From: JAAYZM01 sp964510785
GTDB taxonomy: Bacteria; Actinomycetota; Actinomycetes; Actinomycetales; Cellulomonadaceae
Length of the DNA: 45,361 bases
Direction: 5' to 3'
NCBI GenBank assembly: GCA_964510785.1
Contig: CAZECM010000022.1
Span: forward strand, 1 to 45,361
In this document: in pieces, positions 24,841-33,444 of the stretch
Numbering within the stretch: the stretch's first letter is position 1
Layout of the letters: each line of letters starts with the position of its first letter
Position numbers and translations under genes: made by a program
Notes under the pieces: model-generated
Databases searched by the model: none
What the model saw: the letters and a program-made list of their open reading frames with translations, nothing else
What the model was told of the DNA's origin: nothing

Positions 24841-25713
24841 CTAACCCGCCATGGGGGGTGGCGCCGGCGGGTCCACGGGGTCGCGCAGCACAGGTGCGCC
24901 CCCGGCGAAGGCGGCGAGCTCTGGCCCCGTGAGCAACCGGGTCGGCGCCGGCAGGGAGCGGACTGCTCGAGCGAGCGCGGCGTCGGTGATGACGTCGCCG
25001 TCGTCGCTCGCGGCGAGGACGACGTTGCCGTAACGACGGCCCCGCAGCTGGGCCGGCTCCGCCGTCATGCCGACGACGGCGAACACCGCGCGGACCGTGG
25101 CCGTCTCGGACCGCGCGAGCGTGAGCGGGGGCCGGTCTGCGCAGTTCGCGAGGTAGGTGCCGCCGGGCCGCAGCACGCGCGCGACCTGGCTCGTGAACTC
25201 GGCGGTCTGCAGGTGTGCCGGCGTCTGCGCGTCCGCGAACACGTCGCGGATGACGACGTCGGCGCTCGCGTCGGGCATCGCCTCGAGCACGGCGCGGGCG
25301 TCCCCGACACGGATGCGCAGGGCGGGGGAGCGCGGCAGGTCGAACCAGGTGCGCACGTGCTCGGCGAGCACGGGGTCGATCTCGACCGCCACCTGCCTCG
25401 AGCGTGGCCGGGTGGCGTGCACGTAGCGCGCGAGCGTGCAGCCGGCGGCCCCCAGGTGGACGACGTCGAGCGGTGCCCGCGGTGGGGCGAGCCGGTCGAG
25501 GAAGGCGCCCATCTGCTGCATGTACTCGAACTCGAGGTACTCGGGGTCGTCGAGGTCGACGTGCGAGCTCGGTACGCCGTCGAGCATGAGCGTGTACGAG
25601 CGTGGCGAGCCCGGGTCCGGCACGAGCTCGACATACCCCGTCGCCGTCGCGACGGGCTCGGTCGGCAGCACCGTTGTCAGTGGTGCGCGCGAGGATGCGT
25701 TGCGACGGGCCAT
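24841..25713 (-). CDS. Spermidine synthase-like SAM-fold protein
   Basis: 290 residues with a spermidine-synthase/class I methyltransferase fold. DVVHLGAAGCTLARYV stands where aminopropyltransferases have their GGGDG motif, VAVEIDPVLAEHVRTWF is the nucleotide-binding acidic strand, and VIRDVFADAQTPAHLQTAEF replaces the catalytic D-S/A-S-D gatekeeper region. So polyamine synthesis is unlikely and a methyltransferase or unknown role is more probable. Start is ATG at 25713 with TACGGT 6 nt upstream. It is divergent from the HEPN gene across a 62-bp region. Confidence 0.82.
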   Translation of the reverse strand: MARRNASSRAPLTTVLPTEPVATATGYVELVPDPGSPRSYTLMLDGVPSSHVDLDDPEYLEFEYMQQMGAFLDRLAPPRAPLDVVHLGAAGCTLARYVHATRPRSRQVAVEIDPVLAEHVRTWFDLPRSPALRIRVGDARAVLEAMPDASADVVIRDVFADAQTPAHLQTAEFTSQVARVLRPGGTYLANCADRPPLTLARSETATVRAVFAVVGMTAEPAQLRGRRYGNVVLAASDDGDVITDAALARAVRSLPAPTRLLTGPELAAFAGGAPVLRDPVDPPAPPPMAG

Positions 25714-25719
25714 GGCACC

Positions 25720-25725
25720 ACCGTA
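25720..25725 (-). promoter_or_regulatory. Candidate -10 of leaderless spermidine synthase-like gene
   Basis: TACGGT on the minus strand ends 6 nt before the ATG at 25713. Confidence 0.45.
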
Positions 25726-25740
25726 GGGCCCGTGCGAGGG

Positions 25741-25769
25741 TTGACGACGTCGAACGGGTGTTCGATACT
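25741..25769 (+). promoter_or_regulatory. Strong promoter of HEPN-dinB unit
   Basis: TTGACG (25741-25746) and GATACT (25764-25769) are separated by exactly 17 bp, one of the best sigma-70-type promoters in the window. The hexamer ends 6 nt before the ATG at 25776. Confidence 0.7.
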
Positions 25770-25775
25770 GGAGGT

Positions 25776-26237
25776 ATGGAAGCGATGAGGACAGGCAGGA
25801 GCGTGACGGGTGTTCGCCCGGCGCCCATCCCGGTCGCGACGGCGCAGCTGCTGCGGCGGGCCGACGCCGAGCTGCTCGCGGCCCGGTTCGCCGCGGACCC
25901 GGACGACCGCTTCGTGCACGCGCACCTCGCGGCGCTGCGGGCCGCCGCGGCGCTCGTGGCCGCGTGGGGGGTGCCGTCGAAGCGCCGCGGTCCGCGCGCG
26001 GTGTGGGAGCTGCTGGCGCGCACCGCGCCGGAGTTCGAGGGCTGGACCGCGTACTTCGCCGCGGGGGCTCCGCTGCGCGCCGACGTCGAGGCGGGTGTGA
26101 CCGGTGTCGTGAGCGACGCGCGGGCCGGTGAGGTGCTCGCGACCGCGGAGGACTTCGTCGACGAGATCCGCATCGCGCTCGAGGAGGCGTCCGCCTCGGG
26201 TGCCGCCGAGCGCGGCCCCGGCACGAAGGTCGGTTGA
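25776..26237 (+). CDS. SAV_6107-type HEPN domain protein
   Basis: 153 residues, helical, alanine-rich. It resembles the SAV_6107 family of HEPN proteins that sits next to dinB in many actinobacteria; ATAQLLRRADAELLAARFA, DRFVHAHLAALRAAAALVAAW and AEDFVDEIRIALEE mark the helices. The R-x4-6-H RNase motif typical of toxin HEPNs is not evident, so nuclease activity is doubtful. ATG at 25776 fits a leaderless start; a second in-frame ATG at 25785 has GGAGG upstream. dinB follows 4 bp after the stop, so the pair is an operon. Confidence 0.8.
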   Translation: MEAMRTGRSVTGVRPAPIPVATAQLLRRADAELLAARFAADPDDRFVHAHLAALRAAAALVAAWGVPSKRRGPRAVWELLARTAPEFEGWTAYFAAGAPLRADVEAGVTGVVSDARAGEVLATAEDFVDEIRIALEEASASGAAERGPGTKVG

Positions 26238-26241
26238 CGCG

Positions 26242-27552
26242 GTGAGCCGCGCGCGGCCGGCCGTCGACGTCCGCAGGGACTGGGGGAGCGACGAGGACGG
26301 GGCCGCGATCCTGCACGTCGACATGGATGCGTTCTTCGCCTCCGTCGAGCTCGCGCGGCGTCCCCACCTGCGCGGACGTCCGGTCGTCGTGGGTGGCAAG
26401 GAGCGGTCGGTCGTGCTCGCCGCGACGTACGAGGCGCGCGCCTTCGGGGTGCACTCGGCGATGCCGATGGCGCGAGCGATGCGCATGTGTCCGCAGGCGA
26501 TCGTCATCCCGCCGGACCACCGGGCGTACCGCGAGGTCTCGACCTCGGTCATGGAGATCCTCGGTGCGGTGACGCCGCTCGTCGAGCAGATCAGCGTGGA
26601 CGAGGCGTTCCTCGACGTCTCGGGTGCGCGGCGACGGCTCGGCTCGCCCACGTCGATCGGAGCGCACCTGCGTGAGCGGGTCCTCGCCGAGCACGGCATC
26701 ACGTGCTCGGTCGGCGTCGCGGCGAACAAGTTCGTCGCGAAGCTCGCCTCGACGTTCGCCAAGCCCGACGGCATGCTCCTCGTCCCGAGGTCGGCGACCG
26801 TCGAGTTCCTGCGCACGCTGCCCGTCGAGGCGCTCTGGGGCGTCGGGGCCCAGACCCGGGCCTCGCTCGCGAGGTGGGGTATGCGCACCGTCGCCGAGCT
26901 TGCCGACAGCGACGTGGTCACGATCCAGCGCGCGGTGGGGAACGTCGCGGGGGCGCACCTGTACGACCTGGCGTGGGGGCGTGATCCCCGTCCCGTGCGG
27001 CCAGGGCGCGTCGAGAAGTCGATCGGCGCGGAGTCCACGTTCGGCCGCGACCAGTTCGACCTCGGCGTGGTCCAGGACCGGATGCGTGCGCTCGCGGACG
27101 AGTGCGCGAGCCGGCTACGGCGTCAGCGCCTCGTCGCGCGCACGGTCTCGATCAAGGTCCGCACGAGCGACTTCCGCACGCTGACGCGCTCGCGGACGCT
27201 CGTCGTACCCACGGACGTCGGCCGGGAGGTCTTCCTCGTCTCGCGCGAGCTGCTCGCGGGCGTGGACCTGCGCGGGCTCCCGGTACGCCTCGTCGGCGTG
27301 CGCGCCGAGGGTCTCAGCAGTGCGGACTCGACACCCGTCCAGCCCACGTTCGACGAGCTGGGCGTCTCCGCCGAGGGCACGGGGCCCGGTCCCGAGGAGG
27401 TCGTGGCGTCCCGCGAGGCGCTGCACGCCGCCGAGCAGGCGATGGACCACGTGCGCGAACGGTTCGGGCGCACCGCGATCGGTCCCGGGATGCCGGTCGC
27501 TCGTCGTGGGGAGGTCCCGACTACACACGGGGCCTCCGGGCATCTATCCTGA
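26242..27552 (+). CDS. dinB: DNA polymerase IV (DinB)
   Basis: 436 residues, Y-family translesion polymerase. Catalytic acidic residues are D27 (HVDMDAFFASVE) and D120-E121 (ISVDEAFLD); CSVGVAANKFVAKLAS, the thumb and little-finger segments (RTVSIKVRTSDFRTLTRS) are complete. VQPTFDEL near residue 370 may be a weak beta-clamp motif. GTG at 26242 follows the HEPN stop by 4 bp; the ribosome binding site is poor (AAGGT), so coupling to HEPN translation is likely. No LexA box was found in front of the unit. Confidence 0.95.
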   Translation: MSRARPAVDVRRDWGSDEDGAAILHVDMDAFFASVELARRPHLRGRPVVVGGKERSVVLAATYEARAFGVHSAMPMARAMRMCPQAIVIPPDHRAYREVSTSVMEILGAVTPLVEQISVDEAFLDVSGARRRLGSPTSIGAHLRERVLAEHGITCSVGVAANKFVAKLASTFAKPDGMLLVPRSATVEFLRTLPVEALWGVGAQTRASLARWGMRTVAELADSDVVTIQRAVGNVAGAHLYDLAWGRDPRPVRPGRVEKSIGAESTFGRDQFDLGVVQDRMRALADECASRLRRQRLVARTVSIKVRTSDFRTLTRSRTLVVPTDVGREVFLVSRELLAGVDLRGLPVRLVGVRAEGLSSADSTPVQPTFDELGVSAEGTGPGPEEVVASREALHAAEQAMDHVRERFGRTAIGPGMPVARRGEVPTTHGASGHLS

Positions 27553-27607
27553 GATGACGACGTCCGCGGGAAGTGCCCTCGGCGATGGCTGGGAAACGGA
27601 GGTGCCG

Positions 27608-28000
27608 ATGCCTCTCTCCGAGTACGAACAGCGCGTGCTGGAGCAGATGGAGCGCCAGCTGGCCTCCGACGACCCGAGACTCGCCTCGACCATGCAGTCC
27701 GGTGGGCACTCGAGCGCGACGCACTGGTTGCTCGTCGGCCTCGGCGTCGTGGCCGGGCTGCTCGCCCTGATCGGGGGCGCGGCCCTCTCCCAGGTGTGGC
27801 TCGGCGTCGTCGGTTTCCTCGTCATGTTCGCTGCGGTGGCCTACGGGTTCTCGCCCCCGGGCTCGAGGAAGAAGGGCCCGCAAGGCGTCGTGGGTCGAGA
27901 CGGCTCGGTGGCGCCGCGTCGACCCTCTCCCCAGCGTCAGTCCTTCATGACGAGACTCGAAGAGCGCTGGGATCGCCGTCGCGACGAGCGAGGTCGCTGA
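27608..28000 (+). CDS. DUF3040 membrane protein
   Basis: 130 residues. It begins MPLSEYEQRVLEQMERQLASDDP, the invariant start of DUF3040, has two closely spaced transmembrane helices (about 38-58 and 60-82) and a basic C-terminal tail ending FMTRLEERWDRRRDERGR. Function unknown; it is regularly found beside mraZ and the dcw cluster in actinobacteria, hinting at a link with envelope growth. GGAGG precedes the ATG. The last 56 bp overlap the 3' end of the convergent transglutaminase gene; both C termini look genuine. Confidence 0.92.
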   Translation: MPLSEYEQRVLEQMERQLASDDPRLASTMQSGGHSSATHWLLVGLGVVAGLLALIGGAALSQVWLGVVGFLVMFAAVAYGFSPPGSRKKGPQGVVGRDGSVAPRRPSPQRQSFMTRLEERWDRRRDERGR

Positions 28001-30233
28001 CCGCCGCACCGCGGAGCACGGTCGCGATGTCCCGCTCGAGATCCTCGTGCGTCGTCTCCACGGGCCGCGGCGCGTAGCGGGACAGCTCCACCGCCCGGGC
28101 GAGGTCGCGTAGCGCCCGCAAGGACGCCGGGTCGATCGGGGTCCGCGTCCGGCGTTCGACCTGTCCGCTCACCGCGGCCACGACCTGTCGTGGTGTCTTC
28201 GAGTCCGTCCAGGTGATGCCGATGTCGGCGAGCCGTGCCCGGAGCTGCGCCCACGCGCTCTCGGGCCCGAGCCTGGACGGTGCGCGGTGCCGCAGCCGTC
28301 GCACCGCCACGACGGTCCCCGCCGCGAGGAGGAGGACGAGGAGCGCACCGCTGACGAGCGCCCAGGCCGGCGCCTCGCGCAACGTGCGGGCCACGCCGTC
28401 GACGAAGCCGACGCCGACACCCCCTGAGCCCCCGGTGGGTCGGCTCGTCGGGTCCGCCGTCGAGGTGGGCAGCTCGCCGCCGAGCGTCGGGTCGTCACCG
28501 ACGTTGGCGAACGGGTCCGCGTACGCCGGCGGGAAGCCCGACTGCACGGCGGGCGTCGGCTCGAACCGTACCCAGCCGATCCCTTCGAAGTGCAGCTCGG
28601 GCCACGTGTGCGCCCGGTCGCCGCGCACCTCGTAGGTCCGCTCACCGCCCCCAGGCATCGCCTGCCCCGGCAGGAAGCCGACCGCCATCCGGGCCGGGAT
28701 GCCGAGCGTGCGCGCCATGACCGTCATGGCGGTCGCGAACTGGACGCAGTACCCCTGGCCGGACTCGAGGAAGTCCCAGACGGGGTCGCCCGTGACCGGG
28801 GCGGGGATCACCGTCTGGTACTCGAACGGCCTGCTGCGCAGGAAGGTCTGCAGGAGGAGTGCCTGGTCGTAGGGGGAGCCCGCCGTGCTGGTCACCTCGA
28901 GCGCACGGTCCGCGATGTCCGTCGCGTGGTCCGTGGCGGGGACCTCGAGGTAGGCGTCGACGTCGGGCGGGCTGCCGGTCCCTGCGGCCCGGAGGTCCTC
29001 GGCGTCGAACCAGGGGAGCACGACGTCCATGCTGTAGGTCATTCCCCGCACCGTGCGCGAGCGTCCCGAGACCTCGTCGCGGTCGGGATGGTAGGTCCAC
29101 TGGCCGGGCGCGTCGACGGTGCGCGGGTAGACGGGGATCGGGAGCTGGTCCTCCCGCAGGGCGACGACCTCGACCTCCATCTGGGTCACGGCCGCACCGT
29201 CCACCTCGCCCTCGTACCCGCCGGGCCACAGGACGATGCCTCGTCCCGTGGAGCTGGTCTCGCCGCGGGAGGTCTCCGGCTGCCAGGACTCGCCGTCGAA
29301 GTCGTGGAGCGTGCGGAGCCGCAGCGGCCCCGGGGTCACGGGACTCACCCGGTAGCGCAGCGCGACGTCGGGGGACTGGCGGCCGAGCGACTCGCGCATG
29401 TCGAGGTCGGCACTGAGCAGGATCGCGCCCGGCGTCGCGTCGCCGAGGAACGGCAGCGGGTTCGAGCCCCAGCCGGGCAACGCCATCACGATGGGGGTGA
29501 ACGCGAGCGTCAGCACGGCGACGACGGTGGACCAGGACGTCGTGATGAGGGCGCGCCGGCGGCGTTCGTCCTCGTCGAGGCCGGGCGAGTCGCTCGCGAG
29601 CGTGAGGAGCAGCAGGAAGAACACTGCGGCGAACACGAAGACGAGCGCCGAGACCTCGACGTAGACGACCACCGCGGGGATCCAGAGCGCGAGGAGCGGC
29701 AGCCCGGCCCACGCGGGAGCGCGCAGCCCGAAGCACGCGAGCTCCACGAGGAGGTAGACGGCGGCGATCCCGGCGATCGAGACCATCTCGAGGGCAGGAC
29801 TCACGGGGATCGGGGCCACGCCCTCGAGGACACCGGCCACGAGCGAGTCGGCGAGGAGGCCGAGCCGGTCGAGCGTCGCGCCGTCGGGCAGGAGGTCGAG
29901 CTCGCCGGGCGGGCTGAGGTAGGTGACGGCGAGGCCGTAGGCGAGGAGCGCGAAGCCGGCGAGGGTGGGCGCGAGCGCCGACCGGGTGCGTGTCCGCAGG
30001 GCCGCAGTGCCCCACGCGAGGACGAGGCAGACGGCGAACGCGATCAGCGCCCAGCGGCCCGGCTCGAGCAGCGGGTTGAGCGCCCAGGCGGACGTCGTGA
30101 CGGCGAGGACCGAGACGGTCGTGGCCACGTGCGGACGCATCGGTAGGTGCCGTCGGGCGTCGGTCCGCCCTGCGGGCGCCACGGTGTCGGGTCGCGAGGC
30201 GGTCCGGTCCGCGGGGTGCGTCGTCGTCGTCAT
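27945..30233 (-). CDS. TgpA-like membrane transglutaminase
   Basis: 762 residues. Six or so transmembrane helices lie in the first 250 residues (for example about 36-56, 60-78, 86-106), then a long extracytoplasmic region with a transglutaminase-core domain: C496 (GYCVQFATAM), H542 (RAHTWPELHF) and an acidic residue in GWVRFEPTP (E558, where many family members have Asp). One more helix near 625-650 precedes a cytoplasmic DUF4129-like tail (LRALRDLARAVELSRYAP). TgpA-type proteins are periplasmic-facing and essential in Pseudomonas; substrate unknown. The ATG overlaps the DUF58 stop (ATGA). Confidence 0.9.
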   Translation of the reverse strand: MTTTTHPADRTASRPDTVAPAGRTDARRHLPMRPHVATTVSVLAVTTSAWALNPLLEPGRWALIAFAVCLVLAWGTAALRTRTRSALAPTLAGFALLAYGLAVTYLSPPGELDLLPDGATLDRLGLLADSLVAGVLEGVAPIPVSPALEMVSIAGIAAVYLLVELACFGLRAPAWAGLPLLALWIPAVVVYVEVSALVFVFAAVFFLLLLTLASDSPGLDEDERRRRALITTSWSTVVAVLTLAFTPIVMALPGWGSNPLPFLGDATPGAILLSADLDMRESLGRQSPDVALRYRVSPVTPGPLRLRTLHDFDGESWQPETSRGETSSTGRGIVLWPGGYEGEVDGAAVTQMEVEVVALREDQLPIPVYPRTVDAPGQWTYHPDRDEVSGRSRTVRGMTYSMDVVLPWFDAEDLRAAGTGSPPDVDAYLEVPATDHATDIADRALEVTSTAGSPYDQALLLQTFLRSRPFEYQTVIPAPVTGDPVWDFLESGQGYCVQFATAMTVMARTLGIPARMAVGFLPGQAMPGGGERTYEVRGDRAHTWPELHFEGIGWVRFEPTPAVQSGFPPAYADPFANVGDDPTLGGELPTSTADPTSRPTGGSGGVGVGFVDGVARTLREAPAWALVSGALLVLLLAAGTVVAVRRLRHRAPSRLGPESAWAQLRARLADIGITWTDSKTPRQVVAAVSGQVERRTRTPIDPASLRALRDLARAVELSRYAPRPVETTHEDLERDIATVLRGAAVSDLARRDGDPSALRVSS

Positions 30234-31488
30234 CGGACCGCCCCCAGCAGTCGTGCCCACGCTTCGTCGAGGGCCTCACCAGGCACCGCCGTCGCCACGC
30301 GCCACCCCGCCCGGCGCAGCTCGGTGGCCGAGCTCTCGGCGTCCCGCGCCGCGGGCGTGCCGTCGGAGCCGGTCCGCACGAGCGCCCACGCGTTGCCGGC
30401 CGCGGCGAGCGGGGCGAGCGCGGCACGTCCCGCGCCGGAGAGGGGGCCGACGACGGCGAACACCAGCTCCGAGCCGCTTCCGCTGTGCCCGATGGCGCGC
30501 GCCGCCGCGACGAGGTCGTCGTCGGCCTGCCCCGGCGTGCGCCCGGGCACGAGGTCGACCGTCAGGTCGAGGAGCTCGGCGCGGGCGGTGCTGCTCGTCT
30601 CCCGCAGATGGTGACCGCGCGCCTCGGCGTCGATCCGCTCGTCCTCGACCCGCCCGCCGACGAGCCGGACGGGGTGCCCGGCGCCGAGGAGGGCGAGCGC
30701 GATCGAGGCGCCGAAGGAGACGGTCCACTCGGCGTCGTCCTCGTGCGTCGGCAGGTCGAGCAGCACGGAGGCGGACCGCATCCCGGCGCGTTCGTCCGAG
30801 CGCACCATGAGGGCGCCGAGCCGGGCGGTCGAGCGCCAGTGCACACGCCGCAGGTCGTCGCCCTCGCGATAGTCACGCAGGGCCGCGTCGTCCGTCGAGG
30901 GGGAGCGCGCACCGAGGGCGACCCGGTCCGGTTCGCCCACGAGCGCGTCGGACGGCAGCCCGAGGTCCGTGACGGCCGGCCACACCGTGACCTGGGCCGG
31001 TTCGCCGAGGATCGAACCGACCGAGGCGAGGCCCAGCGGGTCGGCGTGGCGGACGTTGAGCGGGCCGAGCTCCCAGCGGCCGCGTCGGGAGGCGTAGATC
31101 GGGTAGAGCACGGAGATGGTGTCGATCAAGCGCTCGACGCGGGCCCGCAGCGGGCGGCCGCCGGACAGCTCGACGGCCGCCTGCTCGCCGAGCTTGAGGC
31201 CGGCGAGGCGGATCCGCTCGTTCAGGCCATGGGCGCGGACCACGACCCGCACGGTGGCGCGCTGCCCCACGGAGACGGGGTTCGGCCGCACGACCCGCTC
31301 GACGCTCAGGGAGTGGGGGCCGCGCGTGGGGTCGGTGAGCCACGCGAAGAGGGCGGCGCCGACGACGGCGACGACCCCGAGGAGCCCGAGGCGCAGCAAC
31401 CCGGGGGACCCGATGCTGATCCCGATGAGGACAAGGGCGAGCCCGACCGCGCCGACGGCGATCCCGCGAAGCGTCGGGCGAACGCCCA

Positions 31489-31489
<1 letters not shown>
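30230..31489 (-). CDS. DUF58 domain protein
   Basis: 419 residues. Two N-terminal transmembrane helices (about 8-27 and 30-50) anchor a von Willebrand A-like DUF58 domain; the signature DYREGDDLRRVHWRSTARLGALMVR (about 195-220) is clear. DUF58 proteins usually work with MoxR AAA+ ATPases, as here, where the start overlaps the MoxR stop (TGATG). The trio probably assembles or matures an envelope complex, by inference. Confidence 0.92.
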
Positions 31490-32496
<1,007 letters not shown>

Positions 32497-32522
32497 CACG
32501 TCTCCTTCGGCGTCTGTGCGTG

Positions 32523-32551
32523 AGCCTAAGCGGTGCGGGCGCCCTGGTCGA
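32523..32551 (-). promoter_or_regulatory. Promoter of moxR-DUF58-transglutaminase operon
   Basis: On the minus strand TCGACC (32546-32551) and TAGGCT (32523-32528) are 17 bp apart, giving a leader of about 20 nt. Confidence 0.5.
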
Positions 32552-32622
32552 GGAAGACGGCGCCGTGCCGACCCGCAGCCGACTGCGGCCCACGAGGGCG
32601 CCTCGGGCGCGAGAGCTCGCAC

Positions 32623-32652
32623 CTCCAGTGATTTCCCTCCACTTCTCTCCAC
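32623..32652 (-). promoter_or_regulatory. Mirror-image MraZ-type repeats facing moxR
   Basis: On the minus strand GTGGAG occurs at 32647-32652 and 32637-32642, exactly 10 bp apart, and CTGGAG at 32623-32628, 14 bp further. They are the same hexamer as the mraZ repeats but in the opposite orientation, about 110 bp upstream of the moxR transcription start. Confidence 0.5.
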
Positions 32653-32711
32653 CATGATGACCTGCATGTTTGCTGTCCGTCGGGGTGAAACTCGCGAAAT
32701 CTCTGCGGAAT

Positions 32712-32747
32712 GTGGAGGAAAGTGGAGTACCGTGGGGCCACCTGGAG
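32712..32747 (+). promoter_or_regulatory. MraZ operator: four 10-bp-spaced repeats
   Basis: GTGGAG (32712), GTGGAG (32722), GTGGGG (32732) and CTGGAG (32742) repeat with an exact 10-bp period just upstream of the mraZ ribosome binding site (GAGGGGG, 32749-32755). MraZ is known to bind direct TGGGN-type repeats with 5-bp spacers in front of its own gene, so autoregulation is expected. Confidence 0.8.
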
Positions 32748-32761
32748 CGAGGGGGTGTGAC

Positions 32762-33235
32762 ATGACGGATGGCGGCGTAGGCACGCTGAGCTCCGTCGCG
32801 CACTTCCTCGGGACGTACACCCCTCGCCTCGACGACAAGGGGCGGCTGATCCTCCCCGCGAAGTTCCGCACCCAGTTCTCCGGCGGGCTCGTCATGACCC
32901 GCGGTCAGGAGCGGTGCCTCTTCCTGCTGCCGCCCGCCGAGTTCCACCGCCAGCTCGAGGCCGTGCGCCAGGCGCCCGTGACGTCGAAGAGCGGCCGCGA
33001 CTACCTGCGTGTGTTCCTCTCCGGGGCGAGCGACGAGGTGCCCGACCGCCAGGGACGCGTCTCGATCCCACCGATCCTGCGGGCCTACGCGGGTCTCGAG
33101 CGTGACGTCGCCGTCATCGGTGTCGGCACTCGCGCCGAGATCTGGGACCTGCAGGCCTGGGAGAGCTACCTCGGTGAGCAGGAGTCCGGCTACGCCGCGA
33201 CGGAGGAGGAGGTGTTCCCCAACGGACCGTTCTAG
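32762..33235 (+). CDS. mraZ: Transcriptional regulator MraZ
   Basis: 157 residues, two tandem SpoVT/AbrB-like (MraZ) half-domains: FLGTYTPRLDDKGRLILPAKFR (from residue 15) and FLSGASDEVPDRQGRVSIPPILR. It is about 14 residues longer at the N terminus than usual; ATG at 32762 is chosen for its strong ribosome binding site. MraZ is nucleoid-associated and controls the dcw cluster through repeats like those directly upstream. A hairpin (33239-33255) follows the stop. Confidence 0.95.
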   Translation: MTDGGVGTLSSVAHFLGTYTPRLDDKGRLILPAKFRTQFSGGLVMTRGQERCLFLLPPAEFHRQLEAVRQAPVTSKSGRDYLRVFLSGASDEVPDRQGRVSIPPILRAYAGLERDVAVIGVGTRAEIWDLQAWESYLGEQESGYAATEEEVFPNGPF

Positions 33236-33444
33236 GCCGTGGTCGTCATGACCACTCGCCGCCCGGTGAGGTCTCCTCCCGCCCAACCTGACGCACTTCC
33301 CCGGCGCCAGGAGGGTCGGTGGGGGACCTGGTCGGACGGCGGAGGGGCCGCCCGACCAACAACCCGGTCCACATCGCTCCACGACGCACCACCAGCACAG
33401 ACCGCACAGCACGGCCCACCGTGGCACCGACAGAAGGAGCAGCG
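33236..33444 (+). other. mraZ-rsmH spacer with two hairpins
   Basis: GTGGTC/GACCAC (33239-33255) forms a 6-bp hairpin right after the mraZ stop. A larger one spans 33329-33358 (TGGTCGG-A-CGGC with its complement, one mismatch, loop GGAGGG). Neither has a U-tract. They could attenuate transcription into the dcw genes or mark an RNA processing point. No clear promoter was seen. Confidence 0.5.

Noticed and set aside
24326..25713. Read-through frames joining the cold-shock leader and the spermidine synthase-like gene on the minus strand
   Set aside because: They cross the cold-shock gene and its terminator and carry no domain signal.
28590..30146. 518-codon plus-strand frame opposite the transglutaminase gene
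   Set aside because: It is an antisense shadow; the minus strand encodes membrane helices and the catalytic C/H residues.
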